Positions 62,031 to 64,000 of a stretch of 64,000 nucleotides of DNA are shown here, piece by piece (the stretch's first letter is position 1; each line of letters starts with the position of its first letter). The DNA lies in assembly GCA_964472785.1 (NCBI GenBank), contig CAYYMH010000001.1, positions 62,001 through 126,000 on the forward strand. Reading direction: 5' to 3'. Below the pieces are notes generated by a model. The model had not been told where the DNA came from. It did no database searches and saw nothing but the letters and a program-made list of their open reading frames with translations. The stretch is from CAYYMH01 sp964472785. Its GTDB lineage: Bacteria > Zhuqueibacterota > Zhuqueibacteria > Thermofontimicrobiales > Thermofontimicrobiaceae. Made by a program: the position numbers and the translations under genes.

Positions 62031-63164
62031 ATGAACGCACGAGAACGTTACATCGAAACGCTGCTATTCGGAACACCCGACAAAATACCTCTTGATCCGG
62101 GACGACCCCGGGAGAAAACCCTTAAACGCTGGCATCAGGAAGGTGTGCCTAAAAACCGACATTGGTTTGATTATTTATGTGAACAAATCGGAATCAAGGG
62201 AGATCGTTTGACTGAGAATCCGTTTGGAGAAAAGAGTTTGGTCTATTTTCGAATGAATCCCAAATTCAAAGAAAAAGTTCTGTCACATGAGAACGGTCAT
62301 TACATTCTCCAGGACTGGATGGGGAATATTGTGGAAATATCGGATGAATATGACTTCACCTATATTCGCGATCCGAAAGATTTTGTCACTCGCAAATGGC
62401 ATGCGTTCCCGGTCACAAATCGGGAAGATTTCGAAGCGATGAAAAAACGCTACAATCCGGATGATCCGGTACGTTATCCCGATGATTTCGATGAGCGTGT
62501 TAAAAAATTAAGGGATCGTGATTTTGTCATCACTCTGAAATGGTCGGGTCCCTTTTGGCAACTTCGGGAATGGTGCGGATTTGAACCGCTCTGCATGATG
62601 CTGGTTGAGGATCCGGAGTTTGTTCACGAAATGATTGATTTCTGGACCGAGTTCGTCTCACGAACCATGGCGCGTGCTTTGGAGTCCGGTATTGTTGATC
62701 GGATTTGGATCAATGAGGATATGGCATACAAAGAAAAAAGCATGATTAGTCCGGAAATGACGCGACTGTTCCTGAAACCGGCCTGGGTGCGATGGATGAA
62801 TGAAGCAAAGCAGGCTGGCGTGCCAATACTCGATGAGGATTCGGACGGAAATATTAAAGAGTTAATTCCGATTTGGATTGAGTCCGGATTTAATACGTGT
62901 GATCCCATCGAAGTTGCCGCCGGAAATGATATCGGCGAATTCAGAAAACGATTTGGCAAAAAAATGGCATACCGGCAGGGAGTGGATAAACGCTGTATCG
63001 CCAAAGGGGGAAAGGTGATCGAAGATGAGATGAGGCGATTAGAGCCGGTCATAAAGGATGGTGGTTATATTCCGGGATGTGATCACGGTGTGCCCAATGA
63101 TATTTCCTGGGATAATTTTGTTAAATATGGACGAATTTTAGCTGAGTTAACCGGATGGATATAA
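62031..63164 (+). CDS. uroporphyrinogen decarboxylase-family protein
   Basis: The 377-residue protein has the UroD/MtaA-type barrel (GTPDKIPLDPGRPREKT...GGYIPGCDHGVPNDISWDNFVKYGRIL). The HemE arginines that hold the porphyrin carboxylates are not evident, and the C-terminal block CDHGVPNDISWDN is typical of the corrinoid-dependent methyltransferase-like branch. Heme synthesis genes are absent. It may take part in demethylation of methylated sugars or lignin-like ethers, but no corrinoid protein is seen in the window. It follows a regulatory-looking gap and heads the last unit of the window. Confidence 0.82.
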   Translation: MNARERYIETLLFGTPDKIPLDPGRPREKTLKRWHQEGVPKNRHWFDYLCEQIGIKGDRLTENPFGEKSLVYFRMNPKFKEKVLSHENGHYILQDWMGNIVEISDEYDFTYIRDPKDFVTRKWHAFPVTNREDFEAMKKRYNPDDPVRYPDDFDERVKKLRDRDFVITLKWSGPFWQLREWCGFEPLCMMLVEDPEFVHEMIDFWTEFVSRTMARALESGIVDRIWINEDMAYKEKSMISPEMTRLFLKPAWVRWMNEAKQAGVPILDEDSDGNIKELIPIWIESGFNTCDPIEVAAGNDIGEFRKRFGKKMAYRQGVDKRCIAKGGKVIEDEMRRLEPVIKDGGYIPGCDHGVPNDISWDNFVKYGRILAELTGWI

Positions 63165-63202
63165 AGTAAGTTTGGAATGAAGAAAAAACTTGGGACAAGG
63201 AA

Positions 63203-64000
63203 ATGAACTTATCTCAAATCATACAAAGAACGGTTTTTATTCTTTTGATATTAACACTGATGCTTTTCGGGCAAGACATGCCGCCACCTATAGAAATATC
63301 TGAAAAGGAGCCAGTCAAATATGTCGGAGAGGAACAGACCGATAAGCATTATCACCATGGCGGATTAAGATATGCAGGAGGAGTGCATCGTTATCAGGTT
63401 TTCAGAGCCAATCGGACAAATCCCCCCGAAGGTGGATTAATGGGCTGGACATACACCCATGCACCGAATTTATGTTACTGGAAAGGCAAGTTTTACCTGC
63501 AATTTTTAAGCTGTGAAAAAGAGGAGCATAATCCACCCTCCCGAACATTTGTTGCAGTTTCAGCGGATGGGAAAAATTGGTTCAATCCGAAAACTGTCTT
63601 TCCCATTTATCTTTTACCGGAAATTGAAATCGGTGACATTCACATCCCTGCAGGGATGCCTTCCATGATGCATCAACGAATGGGATTTTATATCGCCCCC
63701 AACGGAAGACTATTGACCATCGGATTTTACAGCCATTGTGCCACGCCGCGGCATAGCCCAAATACCGGATTGGGATTAGGTCGCGTGGTGCGTGAGGTTT
63801 ACGAGGATGGCACCTTTGGGCCGATCTACTTTATTCGCTACAACCGCCACGCCGGCTGGAATGAGACCAATACAGATTATCCGTTTTACAAAACAAGTGA
63901 TGAAAAGGAATTTGTTGAAGCATGTGATGACTTGCTGAACGATAAATTGGTTACCCTGCAATGGTGGGAAATGGATCAGGCGAAAGACGGTTTTTACGCA
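63203..64000 (+). CDS. secreted sialidase/GH43-like protein (3' end outside window)
   Basis: Reading from ATG 63203 the frame is open to the edge (266 codons). A signal peptide (VFILLILTLMLFGQ) is followed by a five-bladed-propeller-type N-terminus with THAPNLCYWKGKFYL, TFVAVSADGKNWFN and PNGRLLTIGF. This pattern occurs in exo-sialidases and GH43-type glycosidases. Catalytic residues cannot be judged on a partial protein. It is 38 bases after the UroD-like gene, so they may be cotranscribed. It would trim sugars outside the cell. Confidence 0.75.
   Translation, partial: MNLSQIIQRTVFILLILTLMLFGQDMPPPIEISEKEPVKYVGEEQTDKHYHHGGLRYAGGVHRYQVFRANRTNPPEGGLMGWTYTHAPNLCYWKGKFYLQFLSCEKEEHNPPSRTFVAVSADGKNWFNPKTVFPIYLLPEIEIGDIHIPAGMPSMMHQRMGFYIAPNGRLLTIGFYSHCATPRHSPNTGLGLGRVVREVYEDGTFGPIYFIRYNRHAGWNETNTDYPFYKTSDEKEFVEACDDLLNDKLVTLQWWEMDQAKDGFYA

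Noticed and set aside
1..64000. CRISPR arrays, rRNA and tRNA genes
   Set aside because: No regularly spaced direct repeats, no conserved rRNA blocks and no cloverleaf-type sequence were recognised by reading both strands.

Overview
The window looks like a chromosomal segment of an anaerobic, heterotrophic bacterium of the FCB superphylum, most like Calditrichota or the KSB1 group. The evidence is the C-terminal sorting tails of the QNYPNPFN...TTI type on secreted proteins at 27933-30800 and 40615-42438, a TonB-dependent receptor with a carboxypeptidase-like N-terminal domain, many Tat or lipoprotein leaders, strong AGGAGG ribosome sites, and an NADH-linked iron-sulfur flavoprotein operon. No rRNA, tRNA, CRISPR array or intact transposon was seen. 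The lineage call is inference.

0.25-11.5 kb: a redox operon on the + strand. It runs from a cysteine-containing unknown protein through a DRTGG protein, a DRTGG-histidine-kinase-type ATPase fusion, and a group-D/HydS-like [FeFe]-hydrogenase homologue with a C-terminal Fe-S domain. NuoE-like and NuoF-like subunits, an exported NTF2-fold protein, a NuoG/FdhA-like subunit with no catalytic residue, and NfnA-like and NfnB/GltD-like flavoproteins follow. No catalytic HydA is encoded. A putative H2 or redox sensor is thus coupled to what may be a variant of the BfuABC family of electron-bifurcating complexes.

11.6-21.0 kb: a small outer-membrane-like protein, then seven minus-strand genes. These are an M28 peptidase, a D-amino-acid PLP enzyme, a class V aminotransferase-fold enzyme, a PHP phosphodiesterase, a lipoprotein prolyl aminopeptidase, a radical SAM protein and an aromatic-type amino acid decarboxylase. 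Most fit peptide and amino acid turnover. Short imperfect inverted repeats of a dispersed family sit between several of them.

21.2-31.6 kb: a fused LeuC-LeuD-type hydro-lyase, a C69 dipeptidase, and a separate LeuC/LeuD pair. A nucleotidyltransferase-type toxin-antitoxin-like pair sits before leuC, and a TumA/TumE-like pair sits between leuC and leuD; the TumE-like gene carries a nonsense mutation. A secreted GH13 amylase and a class II glutamine amidotransferase follow. 31.7-35.5 kb: tandem M14 carboxypeptidases, one with canonical active-site residues and one with zinc ligands and catalytic Glu rearranged. 35.5-36.3 kb: decayed remnants of a helicase-type protein.

36.4-64 kb: a carbohydrate utilisation region. 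It starts with a TetR regulator with a clear promoter and operator, then a TonB receptor and a secreted propeller protein. Next come a Tat-exported mandelate-racemase-type dehydratase, a PhoD-like phosphoesterase, and two Tat-lipoprotein sulfatases flanking a broken FG-GAP gene, an FGE-like/sialidase/MORN fusion and a TolC-like protein. A tight operon of split transketolase, DapA-family aldolase, PdxA-type dehydrogenase, DUF1537 acid-sugar kinase and sodium symporter follows. A UroD-family protein and a truncated secreted sialidase-like protein end the window. The simplest reading is extracellular desulfation and trimming of a sulfated glycan, uptake of a C4-C6 acid sugar, and its conversion to triose phosphates. 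The substrate is not determined by the sequence.
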